Assembly (NCBI GenBank): GCA_021732405.1
Contig: JAKFVB010000067.1
Location: 1-32,651, forward strand
Direction of reading: 5' to 3'
Length of the DNA: 32,651 nt
Origin: Methylotenera sp.
Lineage (GTDB): Bacteria; Pseudomonadota; Gammaproteobacteria; Burkholderiales; Methylophilaceae
The stretch's first letter is position 1; every line of letters starts with the position of its first letter. The notes beneath the pieces are model-generated. The model ran no database searches, was not told the origin of the DNA, and was given only the letters and a program-made list of their open reading frames with translations. Positions 1 to 9,303 of this stretch are shown here, one piece after another. Position numbers and translations under genes: made by a program.

Positions 1-761
1 CCGACTACTGGAATCAAGCCCACCACAAAGGTAATCGCAATCATGGTTTTAACCAATGGCAGCTCAACACCTAATAAAGGCAAAATCACCGCCAAATAAA
101 TACCCGTAAAAAAAGCGTTAATCGAAGCAATACGCACTTGCGCGAACACAATACGCTTAAACGCATCACCAAATAGCCACGCGCGCTGGGCTAAAGCGCG
201 CGCGAATGGTTTGTATTCGTCATCCTTGATAGCGTCACGTAGCGCAATCATGCCGCCTACTATCATACCAACTAGCACGTGCACCGTGATGCGCCCTGCT
301 TCTTTACCTACTACTTGTAACTCGGTTGCATGCGTGCGCAACCAAATAGTCGCTTCTTCTTTGAACGCCATCGCATCTGAGGGCAATTTGTCTAGTATCC
401 AAATTGGCAGCAATTTGCGTGAGTCTTCAATAATTTGTGCCATTTTGGCCAGCAATACAGTCAAACTACCCGATTCAGAGCGGAAAAATGCTACCAAGCC
501 TGCGCCCGCCAAGCTTAATATACTCACAGTAATAATAGTTAATAGCGCAATAGCAATCAGTTTTGCGCGCGGGCCAGGTAATTTTCGCTCTATATATGGG
601 GTTAAGATACGTATCAGCTCATAAACCAGCAAGCCGCCTAGCAAAGCGGGTAATAATTGAAAAATTAATACCAGTATCATTGCAATGCCAATCAATACCC
701 ATGAAGCAATATCAAACTTATTGAAAGTATTAGAAGTGCTATTTAGTGTTGTATTTATCAT
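1..761 (-). CDS. AI-2E family transporter (permease), C-terminus cut by window edge
   Basis: The reading frame is open from an ATG at 761 to the left edge of the window, giving the first 253 residues of a polytopic membrane protein; the C-terminal part lies outside. The N-terminus carries two closely spaced hydrophobic helices (roughly residues 19-47), then a basic stretch containing RKLPGPRAK, a further hydrophobic segment near residues 68-90, a long amphipathic middle region and at least two more hydrophobic helices before the edge. This layout, with the central soluble region and a late LPLLGVELPL..K segment, is typical of the AI-2E/YhhT/PerM transporter family. Substrates of most members are unknown, so the family name should not be taken as proof of autoinducer export. 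It starts 20 bp after the stop of the YigZ-like gene and is probably co-transcribed with it. Confidence 0.85.
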   Translation of the reverse strand, partial: MINTTLNSTSNTFNKFDIASWVLIGIAMILVLIFQLLPALLGGLLVYELIRILTPYIERKLPGPRAKLIAIALLTIITVSILSLAGAGLVAFFRSESGSLTVLLAKMAQIIEDSRKLLPIWILDKLPSDAMAFKEEATIWLRTHATELQVVGKEAGRITVHVLVGMIVGGMIALRDAIKDDEYKPFARALAQRAWLFGDAFKRIVFAQVRIASINAFFTGIYLAVILPLLGVELPLVKTMIAITFVVGLIPVV

Positions 762-781
762 TGTTGCTTATGCATGTTTAT

Positions 782-1351
782 TTATGTGGAATGCGAGTAT
801 TGATGCGTAAATGCAACGACCTCTGTCACAGGCAAGCTTATTTTTATATGCACAGTTTGATCGAATTTCTTATCTATGACTTTGCCTTTTAGCTTCGAAA
901 CCAAGCGCGTCAGTGCATCTACCTGATTGTAATGCACACTCACACTTAATGCGCGCATTTCTACAAAAGGGATAATATTTGCTGCATCTAAGGCCATTTT
1001 AGCCGTGCCGCCATAAGCCCGCGCCAGCCCGCCAGTGCCTAAGTTTACGCCACCATAATAACGTATCACACCAACTGCTACATGAATTAAATCGCGCGCT
1101 TCCAACATTTGGATAATGGGCTTACCTGCAGTACCGCTGGGCTCACCCGCATCTGAAAATCTAGGGATAATGCCGTCGGCTGTTTTGATTCTAAAAGCAT
1201 AAGCCAAATGATGCGCGTTTTGATGCTGCATCGCCAATTGCCTTAAAAAAAGCCCCACTTCGCGCTCTGTTTCACAATGCCCAGCACAGGCATAAAAGCG
1301 TGATTTATTAATCGCTTGTTCTGCCGAACCTGATTTTTCAATGGTTAACAT
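782..1351 (-). CDS. YigZ/IMPACT (UPF0029) family protein
   Basis: This 189-residue protein has the two hallmark segments of the YigZ/IMPACT family: DAGEPSGTAGKPI at residues 67-79 and VIRYYGGVNLGTGGLARAY at 95-113. The length is close to the E. coli YigZ protein. The N-terminal two thirds form the conserved Impact domain; the C-terminal part is the less conserved ferredoxin-like domain. Eukaryotic IMPACT regulates translation through GCN1/GCN2, but the bacterial role is not settled. The gene lies 30 bp downstream of the formate-THF ligase and 20 bp upstream of the permease, consistent with one transcript. Identification of the family is secure; the biochemical function is not known. Confidence 0.9.
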   Translation of the reverse strand: MLTIEKSGSAEQAINKSRFYACAGHCETEREVGLFLRQLAMQHQNAHHLAYAFRIKTADGIIPRFSDAGEPSGTAGKPIIQMLEARDLIHVAVGVIRYYGGVNLGTGGLARAYGGTAKMALDAANIIPFVEMRALSVSVHYNQVDALTRLVSKLKGKVIDKKFDQTVHIKISLPVTEVVAFTHQYSHST

Positions 1352-1381
1352 ACAACTAAAATTCTACAAAGCCAAAGTTAT

Positions 1382-3028
1382 TTAAGAAAGTCCAATAATA
1401 TTACCTGCCGTATTCACATCAATGCGCACACTCGCAGGTACTTTTGGCAGGCCTGGCATTTTCATGATTTGGCCACAAATCGCTACAATAAAGCCCGCAC
1501 CGCGCGACAAATGTAAATCCTGCACTTCTAGGGTATGTTCAACAGGCGCACCACGCAAAAGTGGGTTGGATGAAAATGAATATTGTGTTTTTGCAACACA
1601 AATAGGGAAATGGCTATATTGTTGCTCTAATTCCAGCAGTTTTTGGGCGGCTTTTTCGCTCAACAATACCTCTTTTGCGCCATACATTTTTTGCGCAATG
1701 GCTTCCAGTTTCTGCGTTAACGGCATTTCATCGGCATATAGCAACTTAAAATGCGTTTTGCCCTGTTTTATCGTGTTAACTACGGCGCTGGCTAACTCGG
1801 TTGCGCCTGCACCGCCCTCGGCCCAATGTTTGCAAACGATTGCCTCACAATCCATCTGTTCAACAGCGGTTTTAAGCGTGTTAATCTCAGCCGCTGAGTC
1901 ATGCGTAAAATGGTTAATCGCAACAATTACCTGCATTCCAAAATGGGTTTGGCAATTGTGAATATGCCGCTTTAAATTGGCTATACCTGCATTTAAATGG
2001 GCGATATTTTCGACATTTAAACTGGTTAAGTCGCCGCCGCCATGATATTTTAAAGCACGCACCGTAGCCACAATCACCGCCACATCTGGCTGCAAACCTG
2101 TTTGGCGACATTTAATATCCATGAATTTTTCAGCGCCCAAGTCAGCACCAAAACCTGCTTCTGTCACCACATAATCGGCCAATTTTAAAGCCGCTTTTGT
2201 TGCCACAACTGAGTTGCAACCATGCGCAATATTAGCAAATGGGCCACCGTGAATAAGCGCAGGAGTATGTTCTAAGGTTTGAACAAAATTAGGCTGAAAT
2301 GCGTCTTTTAACAGCGCGGTCATGGCACCATGCGCTTGTAAATCGCTGGCAAAAATGGGCTTGCCAGCATGACTAATTGCCACCTGTATATTACCCAGCC
2401 GTTTTTTTAAATCGGCTAAATCTTCTGCTAAACAAAAAATAGCCATCACTTCACTGGCAACGGTAATATCAAAGCCAGTATTGGCATGCGTTTGATTGAT
2501 GGTGATATCGCGTAGTGCGCGGTCGTTCATATCTAAGCAGCGGCGCCATGTTACTTTGTCTATGCCTAGCGCATTACCTTGATGAATATGGTTATCAATC
2601 AATGCGGCCAGTAAATTATTGGCGGCAGTAATAGCATGAAAATCACCTGTAAAATGCAGGTTAATGTTTTCCATCGGCACTACCTGCGCATAGCCACCAC
2701 CAGTTGCGCCGCCTTTTAGACCAAACACTGGGCCTAGTGATGGCTCCCTGATACATACTACGGCACGCTTGCCAATTTTATTTAAGGCATCTGCTAAGCC
2801 AATTGTTGCGGTTGTTTTCCCCTCACCTGCAGGCGTAGGGCTAATAGCAGTCACTAATATTAGTTTGCCATTGGGTTTAGTTTGTAGTTTACTGATACAA
2901 GATGTACTGAGTTTGGCGATGTTATGCCCATAAGGAATTAAATCTTCACTGATGATACCTAGCGTTTGTGCAATATCGACAATCGGCTTTAGCTTGGCGG
3001 CTTGAGCGATGTCGATATCGGACAGCAT
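1382..3028 (-). CDS. fhs: Formate--tetrahydrofolate ligase
   Basis: The 548-residue product matches formate-tetrahydrofolate ligase (FtfL/Fhs), which makes 10-formyl-THF from formate, THF and ATP in the cytoplasm. Near the N-terminus is the family P-loop TPAGEGKTT (residues 65-73), followed by the highly conserved [19 protein letters not shown] region around residue 95-114 and [20 protein letters not shown]. The C-terminus contains [19 protein letters not shown], another family signature. Length is normal (family about 555 residues). In a methylotroph this enzyme links formate to the THF-dependent C1 pool for purines, serine and formyl-Met. It starts only 3 bp after the ATPase gene ends (stop at 3032), so translation is probably coupled. 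Confidence 0.97.
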   Translation of the reverse strand: MLSDIDIAQAAKLKPIVDIAQTLGIISEDLIPYGHNIAKLSTSCISKLQTKPNGKLILVTAISPTPAGEGKTTATIGLADALNKIGKRAVVCIREPSLGPVFGLKGGATGGGYAQVVPMENINLHFTGDFHAITAANNLLAALIDNHIHQGNALGIDKVTWRRCLDMNDRALRDITINQTHANTGFDITVASEVMAIFCLAEDLADLKKRLGNIQVAISHAGKPIFASDLQAHGAMTALLKDAFQPNFVQTLEHTPALIHGGPFANIAHGCNSVVATKAALKLADYVVTEAGFGADLGAEKFMDIKCRQTGLQPDVAVIVATVRALKYHGGGDLTSLNVENIAHLNAGIANLKRHIHNCQTHFGMQVIVAINHFTHDSAAEINTLKTAVEQMDCEAIVCKHWAEGGAGATELASAVVNTIKQGKTHFKLLYADEMPLTQKLEAIAQKMYGAKEVLLSEKAAQKLLELEQQYSHFPICVAKTQYSFSSNPLLRGAPVEHTLEVQDLHLSRGAGFIVAICGQIMKMPGLPKVPASVRIDVNTAGNIIGLS

Positions 3029-3031
3029 AGG

Positions 3032-4519
3032 CTATTTACGGCCACCAAGTATTGAGCCTAAAACGCCACGGATAATGCTACGCCCGAGCTGCGAACCGAT
3101 TGCGCGTGCAGTGGATTTTGCGGCGCTTTCTAAAATGCTATCAGAACGTCTGCTAGCGCCTTTTGCAGTTTTCCCACCCAACACGCTTCCCCAATCGAAA
3201 CCACTATTTTCTTCAGTAGTTTCAGTTTCTTTGAGTTCGGCAGATTGGGCAGTACGCGCTTTTAATATTTCATAAGCCGATTCACGGTCTACTTGTTTTT
3301 CGTAGAAACCTTTAATATCTGAGCTAGCAATAACTGCCGCTCTTTCTGCATCCGTAATTGCACCAAGTCGGCTTTGTGGTGGGCATACAAATGCGCGCTC
3401 AACAGGGCTGGGAATACCTTTTTCATCTAAAAATGAAACCAAAGCCTCACCAACACCCAACTCAGTAATCGCTACCGCCACATCTACTTTTGGATTACTT
3501 CTAAACGTTTCAGCAGCCGACTTCACCGCTTTTTGATCGCGCGGCGTAAAGGCGCGCAAGGCATGCTGTACGCGGTTACCCAGCTGCCCCAACACAATAT
3601 CTGGAATATCCAACGGGTTCTGGCTGACAAAATAAACACCTACGCCTTTTGAGCGAATTAACCTGACAACTTGCTCGATTTTTTGTAGTAACGCAGGTGG
3701 CGCATCGGTAAACAATAAATGTGCTTCATCAAAGAAAAATACCAGCTTAGGTTTATCTAAATCGCCCACTTCGGGCAATTTTTCAAATAATTCAGACAGC
3801 AACCAAAGCAATAATGTGGCATAAACGCGCGGTGAGTTATACAGCTTATCGGATGCCAAAATATTAATTACGCCGCGACCAAGACTGTCGGTCTGCATTA
3901 AATCGTCTAAATTTAAGGCAGGCTCACCAAACAATAAATCGCCGCCCTCGGTTTCTAATTGCAATAATGACCTTTGAAGTGCACCCACGCTGGCCGCAGA
4001 AATATTGCCGTAACTGGTTTGATATTCTGCAGCGTTTTCTGCCGCATGCTGACTCATGGCACGCAAATCTTTTAAATCTAGCAACAACCAACCTTTGTCA
4101 TCGGCAATCTTAAAAATCGCATTAATTACGCCAGCTTGCACGTCGTTTAAATTTAACAAGCGCGCCAATAATAATGGGCCCATTTCAGCGATTGTTGTGC
4201 GAACAGGATGGCCGCTTTTACCAAACACATCCCACAAGATTACCGTTGAGGCTTGTGCTTTAAAGTCATCCAATCCCAGTTGCGCCACGCGCGCATCCAC
4301 ACGGGCATTGCCGCCTCCCATTTGACTCATGCCTGCCAAATCACCTTTTACATCTGCCATAAATACGGGGATACCTATGGCAGAGAACCCTTCTGCCATT
4401 GTTTGCAAGGTAACGGTTTTCCCTGTGCCGGTAGCACCCGCAATCAAGCCATGGCGGTTTGCCATTTTAGGTAAAATATTGAGAAAGTTTTCTGCTTTGG
4501 CAATGCGAATTGGATTCAT
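3032..4519 (-). CDS. HerA/YjgR-type ATPase (DUF853 family)
   Basis: This 495-residue P-loop ATPase has Walker A GATGTGKT at residues 28-35 and a Walker B strand [12 protein letters not shown] at 259-270 with the catalytic DE pair. The organisation, including the segment [39 protein letters not shown], is that of the DUF853/YjgR branch of the HerA-FtsK superfamily. Members are annotated as helicase HerA-like proteins but their biological role is unproven. The C-terminal region after about residue 430 is low-complexity and ends with a Gly/Arg-rich tail. The gene is sandwiched between a small membrane protein (18 bp gap) and formate-THF ligase (3 bp gap). No NurA-like nuclease partner is present, unlike archaeal HerA. 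Confidence 0.9.
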   Translation of the reverse strand: MNPIRIAKAENFLNILPKMANRHGLIAGATGTGKTVTLQTMAEGFSAIGIPVFMADVKGDLAGMSQMGGGNARVDARVAQLGLDDFKAQASTVILWDVFGKSGHPVRTTIAEMGPLLLARLLNLNDVQAGVINAIFKIADDKGWLLLDLKDLRAMSQHAAENAAEYQTSYGNISAASVGALQRSLLQLETEGGDLLFGEPALNLDDLMQTDSLGRGVINILASDKLYNSPRVYATLLLWLLSELFEKLPEVGDLDKPKLVFFFDEAHLLFTDAPPALLQKIEQVVRLIRSKGVGVYFVSQNPLDIPDIVLGQLGNRVQHALRAFTPRDQKAVKSAAETFRSNPKVDVAVAITELGVGEALVSFLDEKGIPSPVERAFVCPPQSRLGAITDAERAAVIASSDIKGFYEKQVDRESAYEILKARTAQSAELKETETTEENSGFDWGSVLGGKTAKGASRRSDSILESAAKSTARAIGSQLGRSIIRGVLGSILGGRK

Positions 4520-4537
4520 ATAATGATGCGTTTTCGT

Positions 4538-4996
4538 TTATTTAAGACTATCAATTGTGTTTAATACTGCTTTTCTAGTTTCGCTAATTTGAGCGCTAAT
4601 CAGGGTTTCTGCTTGTGCATCTGTATTTAAATTTTCCCAATGAATTTGCCAATTACCATATAAATTATTCGCAGCTTTGGCCGCCTCTGGCTTTAATAAA
4701 TGGCTTAAATCGCGCACCATCACTACGTGCTTCCAACCTTCTATTGGGTTGCCTAGTGTTGAATCTTTTTGGAAATGTGCATAATTAACAATCGTTTGTA
4801 ACTCACCTAAATCTGTTAACACTTCAAAAGCAGCATTGCGCATATTGTCGTTTATTTCGTTTTGGTGATCGCGCCAAGTGTTATATGCAATACCAGCAAT
4901 CGCTGTCGTTAAGCTAATTAATGCCACAAAATTAAGCCTTAACTGCTGTAAAAACCAAGTTTTGTTAAACCAATTTCGTTTAAATCTAGCAATCAT
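4538..4996 (-). CDS. Small membrane-anchored protein of unknown function
   Basis: I do not recognise a named family in this 152-residue protein. A basic N-terminus (residues 1-20, rich in Arg/Lys/Asn and aromatics) precedes one hydrophobic helix (about residues 24-41, NFVALISLTTAIAGIAY); the remaining ~110 residues are polar and helical, with no Cys. This predicts a type-II-like signal anchor with the C-terminal domain in the periplasm. It lies between the DUF302 lipoprotein and the HerA-type ATPase with short gaps on both sides, so the three are probably co-expressed. Function cannot be assigned from sequence. Confidence 0.8.
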   Translation of the reverse strand: MIARFKRNWFNKTWFLQQLRLNFVALISLTTAIAGIAYNTWRDHQNEINDNMRNAAFEVLTDLGELQTIVNYAHFQKDSTLGNPIEGWKHVVMVRDLSHLLKPEAAKAANNLYGNWQIHWENLNTDAQAETLISAQISETRKAVLNTIDSLK

Positions 4997-5041
4997 TGCA
5001 GTCTCAATTAAATGACTTCGTTTTTAACAGTACTCATCAAC

Positions 5042-5602
5042 TCAAATATCGCCACGACTTGCAGCAATCATCAATTTGATCAGCGCATCTTCTAACTCTT
5101 GTGCAGATTTTTGGGCGCGTGGTGTAGGATTTTTAATACTTTTTAAGTCAAATGTAGGGCGATCTAATGCCAAAAATAATCGCAATTTTTTATTCGCATC
5201 TGGTTTTTCGTAAAGCGCCACTCGACATGGCGCAAACACAAGAAATTCGGGATGATCTAACATAATATCGGTGCCGAGACTTAAGTTGCAAAAACTGTGC
5301 ACTTCTTTAACGCCTTGTGAATCAATCCCACGTAACTTCATATTCTCAGCAATTGGGAAATTAGCTGGGTTAACAAAATTCATTCCCTCAGAAACCGACT
5401 TTAAGCTATCAATCACATCCTGATAGCTTACGCCGTCTTTTACCGCTAATTCATAAATAGCACTATTGAGATCGATTGGTGGCAAACCATTTGGCATGGC
5501 TTTAGTAGAAGATATGGGTTCTTCAGTAACAGTTTTAGTTGTAGTACAGGCACCTAATGCAACTAATATTAGCAAATAAAAAACCTGTTTAAACCACATC
5601 AT
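5042..5602 (-). CDS. DUF302-like lipoprotein
   Basis: The 186-residue product starts with a lipoprotein signal peptide: a hydrophobic core followed by the lipobox LGAC, so the predicted acylated Cys is residue 19. The mature part resembles DUF302: a segment asking for a low-numbered helix (VIDSLKSVSEGMNFVNPANFP), then SFCNLSLGTDIMLDHPEFLVFAPCRVALYEK, in which the conserved position before the last strand reads P-C-R-V-A-L-Y-E. DUF302 proteins are small alpha/beta domains of unknown function often found near sulfur-oxidation or redox genes. Here the gene follows a CysB-type regulator by 32 bp. The lipoprotein call is strong; the DUF302 assignment is by motif memory only. Confidence 0.75.
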   Translation of the reverse strand: MMWFKQVFYLLILVALGACTTTKTVTEEPISSTKAMPNGLPPIDLNSAIYELAVKDGVSYQDVIDSLKSVSEGMNFVNPANFPIAENMKLRGIDSQGVKEVHSFCNLSLGTDIMLDHPEFLVFAPCRVALYEKPDANKKLRLFLALDRPTFDLKSIKNPTPRAQKSAQELEDALIKLMIAASRGDI

Positions 5603-5634
5603 TCGCTCCGAATTGGGTGTTCCGACATTGTTTG

Positions 5635-6567
5635 TTAGCTATTGCGATATGCTTTTAATGCTTCATCTACTGCTCTACGATCAAATCGCGGCGCTAGTAG
5701 CTCAATAAACCCATATATATAGTTACGCAAAAAAGCATCTTTTCGCACGCCTAAATAAGTAGTGCTAGAAGGAAATAAGTGACTGCAATCCAGTCGGACT
5801 AAGTCTTTATCACGCTCCTCATCATACGCCATGTTTGCAATCAAACCAACGCCCAAACCTAAACCGACGTAAGTTTTAATGACATCTGCGTCAATCGCGC
5901 TCAACACAACATTGGGCATCACGCCTGCGTCATGAAATACTTTTGAAACAGCGGTACTGCCCGTAAACGCAAAATCATAAGTAATGAGCGGAAAGCTAGC
6001 AATTTTAGATAAAGTGAGTGGCATTGCGTCGATTAAGCGGTGACCTTTTGGCACCACTACGCAGCGATTCCATTCGTAACATGGCAAACAAAGCAACCTA
6101 TCATCTAAACTGATTTTTTCGGTTGCAACACCGATATCGGCCTCACCGCTTGCTACTTGCGCGGTCACTTGCGCGGGGTCTCCTTGGTGGATATTTAATT
6201 TAACATGTGGATATGATGAAATAAATTGTTTAACAGCGGCAGGTAATTTATAGCGCGCTTGCGTATGCGTGGTGGCAATGGTTAAAGTACCTGTTTCAAC
6301 CTTGCTAAACTCATCGCCAACGCGTTTAATGTTTTGCATTTCTAGCATTACCGTTGCGGCTAGCTTAACAATATGTCGGCCAGGTTCTGTAATCCCTGTT
6401 AATCGTTTACCATTGCGTTGAAAAATTTGTAACTTTAATTCGTCTTCAAGCATTTGAATTTGTTTACTTACACCTGGCTGCGATGTGTGTAGTGCTTCAG
6501 CTGCAGCTGAAATATTTAAACCTTGTCGAGCAACTTCGTGTATATATTTCAATTGGTGAAGCTTCAT
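5635..6567 (-). CDS. cysB: CysB-family LysR transcriptional regulator
   Basis: The 310-residue protein has an N-terminal winged helix-turn-helix (about residues 1-60, with ISAAAEALHTSQPGVSKQIQMLEDEL) and a long type-2 periplasmic-binding-like effector domain. The sequences MKLHQLKYIHEVARQGLNIS, FQRNGKRLTG and TIATTHTQARYKLP are typical of CysB/Cbl rather than generic LysR proteins. CysB activates sulfate assimilation genes when sulfur is limiting, with O- or N-acetylserine as inducer. Its position, divergent from the sulfate permease/cysI cluster that starts at 6697, supports the assignment. Cbl (sulfonate regulator) is the main alternative and cannot be excluded by eye. Confidence 0.9.
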   Translation of the reverse strand: MKLHQLKYIHEVARQGLNISAAAEALHTSQPGVSKQIQMLEDELKLQIFQRNGKRLTGITEPGRHIVKLAATVMLEMQNIKRVGDEFSKVETGTLTIATTHTQARYKLPAAVKQFISSYPHVKLNIHQGDPAQVTAQVASGEADIGVATEKISLDDRLLCLPCYEWNRCVVVPKGHRLIDAMPLTLSKIASFPLITYDFAFTGSTAVSKVFHDAGVMPNVVLSAIDADVIKTYVGLGLGVGLIANMAYDEERDKDLVRLDCSHLFPSSTTYLGVRKDAFLRNYIYGFIELLAPRFDRRAVDEALKAYRNS

Positions 6568-6696
6568 TCATGCACCTCTTTATTGATAACAATCTTTATA
6601 ATTAAATCATATACCAAAATAATAAATTGTTATTAAGCGATTATATCAATTACTGTTATATTACGCGGCTTTACTACCATTTGGGTATGCAATCGC
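6568..6696. promoter_or_regulatory. Divergent cysB / sulfate-cluster control region with inverted repeat
   Basis: The 129 bp between the divergent regulator and permease genes is very AT-rich. It contains an 8-bp inverted repeat, ATAACAAT at 6586-6593 and ATTGTTAT at 6626-6633 (centres 40 bp apart), and a TATATT hexamer at 6657-6662 that could be a rightward -10 element. LysR regulators commonly bind dyads of this kind in divergent intergenic regions, so this is a reasonable candidate CysB site. The binding role is inference; only the repeat is seen. Confidence 0.4.
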
Positions 6697-7548
6697 GTGG
6701 ATTTTATTTTTTATATATTTGCAGGATTCACAGTCGGTTTATTGGTCGGACTCACAGGCGTTGGTGGTGGTTCGCTGATGACGCCAATATTGCTCATCTT
6801 TTTTAATGTAAAGGCAGCAGTCGCGGTTGGGACTGATTTACTGTATGCATCGATTACTAAAAGCGTGGGTATTTTTGCGCATGGCAAACTAGGCAATATT
6901 GATTGGGGAATCGTACGCTTGCTGGCTTATGGCAGCATCCCTGCTTCTATTATTACGGTGCTTTATTTAAGAAACTTAGATGTTGCCTCAGAAAGTGCGG
7001 TTAGCAGCATTAAATTCTGGCTAGGCATCGCCTTGTTACTCACCTCTATCTCTGTTCTGTTTCGCAATCAATTAGCCAAGTTATCTAAAACTGGACATTG
7101 GATTAACCCACAATATACGCCATACTTAACCATTATTTTGGGCTTAATTTTAGGCTTTTTAGTGACGTTAACTTCGGTTGGTGCAGGCGCATTGGGCGTA
7201 ACAGCACTATTGATTTTATACCCTAAAATATCTATCACTAAAATTGTGGGTACAGATGTTGCTCATGCGGTGCCGTTAACATTGGTTGCAGGTCTTGGCC
7301 ATGCCAGCTTAGGTACGGTAGATTACAGCTTACTAGGCACACTGCTAATTGGCTCTATTCCAGGCATTTGGATTGGTAGCCACTTAAGCGCAAAAGTAGC
7401 GGAACATTGGGTGCGCACATTATTAGCATTAATTCTAGTGTATGTCGGTCAAAAATTGGCTTTCCCAGAAATTAATCAATTGATTGGTATTTCAGTTTTA
7501 TTATTTATCATTGCGTTAAAACAGTTAAGTTTTAAAAAAGCTAAATGA
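6697..7548 (+). CDS. TauE/SafE-family permease (probable sulfur anion transporter)
   Basis: This 283-residue integral membrane protein has the TauE/SafE (DUF81) pattern: an N-terminal FTVGLLVGLTGVGGGSLMTPIL and a matching second-half repeat ILGLILGFLVTLTSVGAGALGVTALLILYP, with about eight hydrophobic segments. Family members move sulfite, sulfonates or related anions across the inner membrane. Because it opens the sulfate-reduction cluster and diverges from a CysB-type gene, sulfate import or sulfite export is likely, but direction and substrate are inferred. The best start is GTG at 6697; there is no in-frame ATG upstream near it and no good ribosome-binding site, so the N-terminus is slightly uncertain. 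Confidence 0.87.
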   Translation: MDFIFYIFAGFTVGLLVGLTGVGGGSLMTPILLIFFNVKAAVAVGTDLLYASITKSVGIFAHGKLGNIDWGIVRLLAYGSIPASIITVLYLRNLDVASESAVSSIKFWLGIALLLTSISVLFRNQLAKLSKTGHWINPQYTPYLTIILGLILGFLVTLTSVGAGALGVTALLILYPKISITKIVGTDVAHAVPLTLVAGLGHASLGTVDYSLLGTLLIGSIPGIWIGSHLSAKVAEHWVRTLLALILVYVGQKLAFPEINQLIGISVLLFIIALKQLSFKKAK

Positions 7549-7558
7549 GAAAGGTTTT

Positions 7559-7587
7559 TTGAATTAAACCGCTATTTAGATTAAAAT
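7559..7587 (+). promoter_or_regulatory. Probable sigma-70 promoter of the cysI operon
   Basis: TTGAAT at 7559-7564 and TAAAAT at 7582-7587 are separated by exactly 17 bp and lie in the gap between the permease gene and cysI, about 30 bp upstream of the cysI ATG at 7618. This would allow cysI and the genes after it to be transcribed independently of the permease. Identified by consensus match only. Confidence 0.45.
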
Positions 7588-7617
7588 ATTGGGTTAAGTT
7601 TTTGAGCTGTTAAATTT

Positions 7618-9303
7618 ATGTACAAATACGATGAAATAGACCAACAAATTGTTGATGAGCGCGTTAAACAATACAGCGATCAAACACGCCGTTACTTAGC
7701 TGGTGAATTAAGTGACGAAGAATTTCGCCCTTTGCGTTTGCAAAACGGCTTATATATTCAACGCCATGCACCTATGCTGCGCATTGCTGTGCCTTACGGC
7801 ATGCTATCTAGCAAACAATTACATAAATTGGCCGATATCACCAAAAAATACGATAAAGATTACGGACATTTTTCAACGCGCCAAAACCTGCAATTAAACT
7901 GGCCTAAATTAGAAGAAGTGCCTGTAATTTTGGCAGAGCTTGCAACGGTTGAAATGCATGCGATTCAAACTTCTGGCAATTGCATTCGCAACATCACCAC
8001 CGATCAATTTGCAGGCATCGCGCCCGATGAAGTGATTGACCCGCGTGCGATGGCTGAGATTATGCGTCAGTGGAGTACTTTTCATCCCGAGTTCGCACTA
8101 CTACCACGCAAATTTAAAATCGCTGTTTCTGGTACAAAACAAGACCGCGCCATTGTGCAAGCACATGATATTGGCATGGAGTTTTATACGGATACAGCGG
8201 GCAAGCTAGCCATTAAAGTATGGGTAGGTGGCGGTTTAGGTCGCACGCCAATTTTAGGCTCTGTGATTCGCGAGCATTTAGAGTGGCAGCATGCCCTCAC
8301 CTACTGCGAAGCGATTATCCGTGTCTACAATTTGCATGGACGTCGTGACAACGCGTATAAAGCGCGTATTAAGATTTTGGTTAAAGCCCTAGGTATTGAA
8401 GAGTTTAAAAACCAGGTAGAAGCCGAATGGGCACATTTAAAAGATGCGCCAAACACGATTACTGAAGCGGAATTATTGCGCGTTGGCAAGCATTTTGAAA
8501 CCATGCCGTATGAAAACGTAGCTGCAAACGATGCTGGTTTTGATGCGGCTATTGCTAGTAATCCAGCTTTTGCTGCTTGGGTAAAACGTTGCGTACATGC
8601 ACACAAACAAGCTGGTTATCGCGCAGTGACCTTATCATTAAAACCGCATGGCAAAGCGCCAGGCGATGCAACATCTGCACAAATGCATACCGTAGCCGAC
8701 TTGGCGATGCAATATAGCTTTGGCGAGTTGCGTGTTTCACATGAGCAAAACTTGATTTTGGCCGACGTTAAAATAAGCGATTTATTCGCCGTTTGGGAAA
8801 AAGCACGTGCCGCAGGTTTGGCTACGCCTAACATTGGCCTGCTAACCGATATTATTTGTTGCCCAGGTGGCGATTTCTGTAGCCTTGCCAATGCGAAAAG
8901 CATCCCGATCGCAGAAGCGATTCAAATGCAATTTGATAACTTGGATTATCTGCACGACATCGGTGATATTGAGTTGAATATCTCAGGTTGCATGAACGCT
9001 TGCGGCCATCACCATGTGGGTCATATTGGTATTTTGGGTGTCGATAAAGACGGCTCAGAGTGGTACCAAGTAACCATTGGCGGCAAACAAGGCAATGATG
9101 CCTCAATTGGCGCAGTCATTGGCCCTTCTTTCTCTGCCGATGAAATGCCTGGTGTGGTGCAAAAACTGATTGATGTATATGTGAAAGAACGTACAGCTGA
9201 AGAGCGCTTCATTGATACGGTGCGCCGTTTGGGCGTTGCGCCATTTAAAGCGCATGTTTATAACAAAGACTTAAGCACAAAAACGGATGAGGTTTTGGCA
9301 TGA
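7618..9303 (+). CDS. cysI: Assimilatory sulfite reductase, siroheme/4Fe-4S hemoprotein subunit
   Basis: The 561-residue product belongs to the nitrite/sulfite reductase hemoprotein family, which reduces sulfite to sulfide with six electrons. The siroheme-linked 4Fe-4S cluster ligands fit C415-x5-C421 (within CCPGGDFC) and C458-x3-C462 (within GCMNACGHHHVGHIG). The N-terminal half contains the ferredoxin-like repeat region with FSTRQNLQLNW and the substrate/siroheme-contact region NCIRNITTDQFAG. Context (DUF934, cysH, cysD, cysN downstream) identifies sulfite rather than nitrite as substrate. No flavoprotein subunit cysJ is present, so the donor is probably a ferredoxin. The stop overlaps the next start by 4 bp (ATGA at 9300-9303). 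Confidence 0.93.
   Translation: MYKYDEIDQQIVDERVKQYSDQTRRYLAGELSDEEFRPLRLQNGLYIQRHAPMLRIAVPYGMLSSKQLHKLADITKKYDKDYGHFSTRQNLQLNWPKLEEVPVILAELATVEMHAIQTSGNCIRNITTDQFAGIAPDEVIDPRAMAEIMRQWSTFHPEFALLPRKFKIAVSGTKQDRAIVQAHDIGMEFYTDTAGKLAIKVWVGGGLGRTPILGSVIREHLEWQHALTYCEAIIRVYNLHGRRDNAYKARIKILVKALGIEEFKNQVEAEWAHLKDAPNTITEAELLRVGKHFETMPYENVAANDAGFDAAIASNPAFAAWVKRCVHAHKQAGYRAVTLSLKPHGKAPGDATSAQMHTVADLAMQYSFGELRVSHEQNLILADVKISDLFAVWEKARAAGLATPNIGLLTDIICCPGGDFCSLANAKSIPIAEAIQMQFDNLDYLHDIGDIELNISGCMNACGHHHVGHIGILGVDKDGSEWYQVTIGGKQGNDASIGAVIGPSFSADEMPGVVQKLIDVYVKERTAEERFIDTVRRLGVAPFKAHVYNKDLSTKTDEVLA

Noticed and set aside
211-624. Plus-strand open frame of 137 codons at the left edge
   Set aside because: It lies opposite the clearly coding minus-strand permease and has a composition typical of an antisense shadow.
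1914-2111. Cys/Arg-rich minus-strand open frame inside formate-THF ligase
   Set aside because: It is an alternate frame of a conserved enzyme on the same strand, without its own ribosome-binding site.
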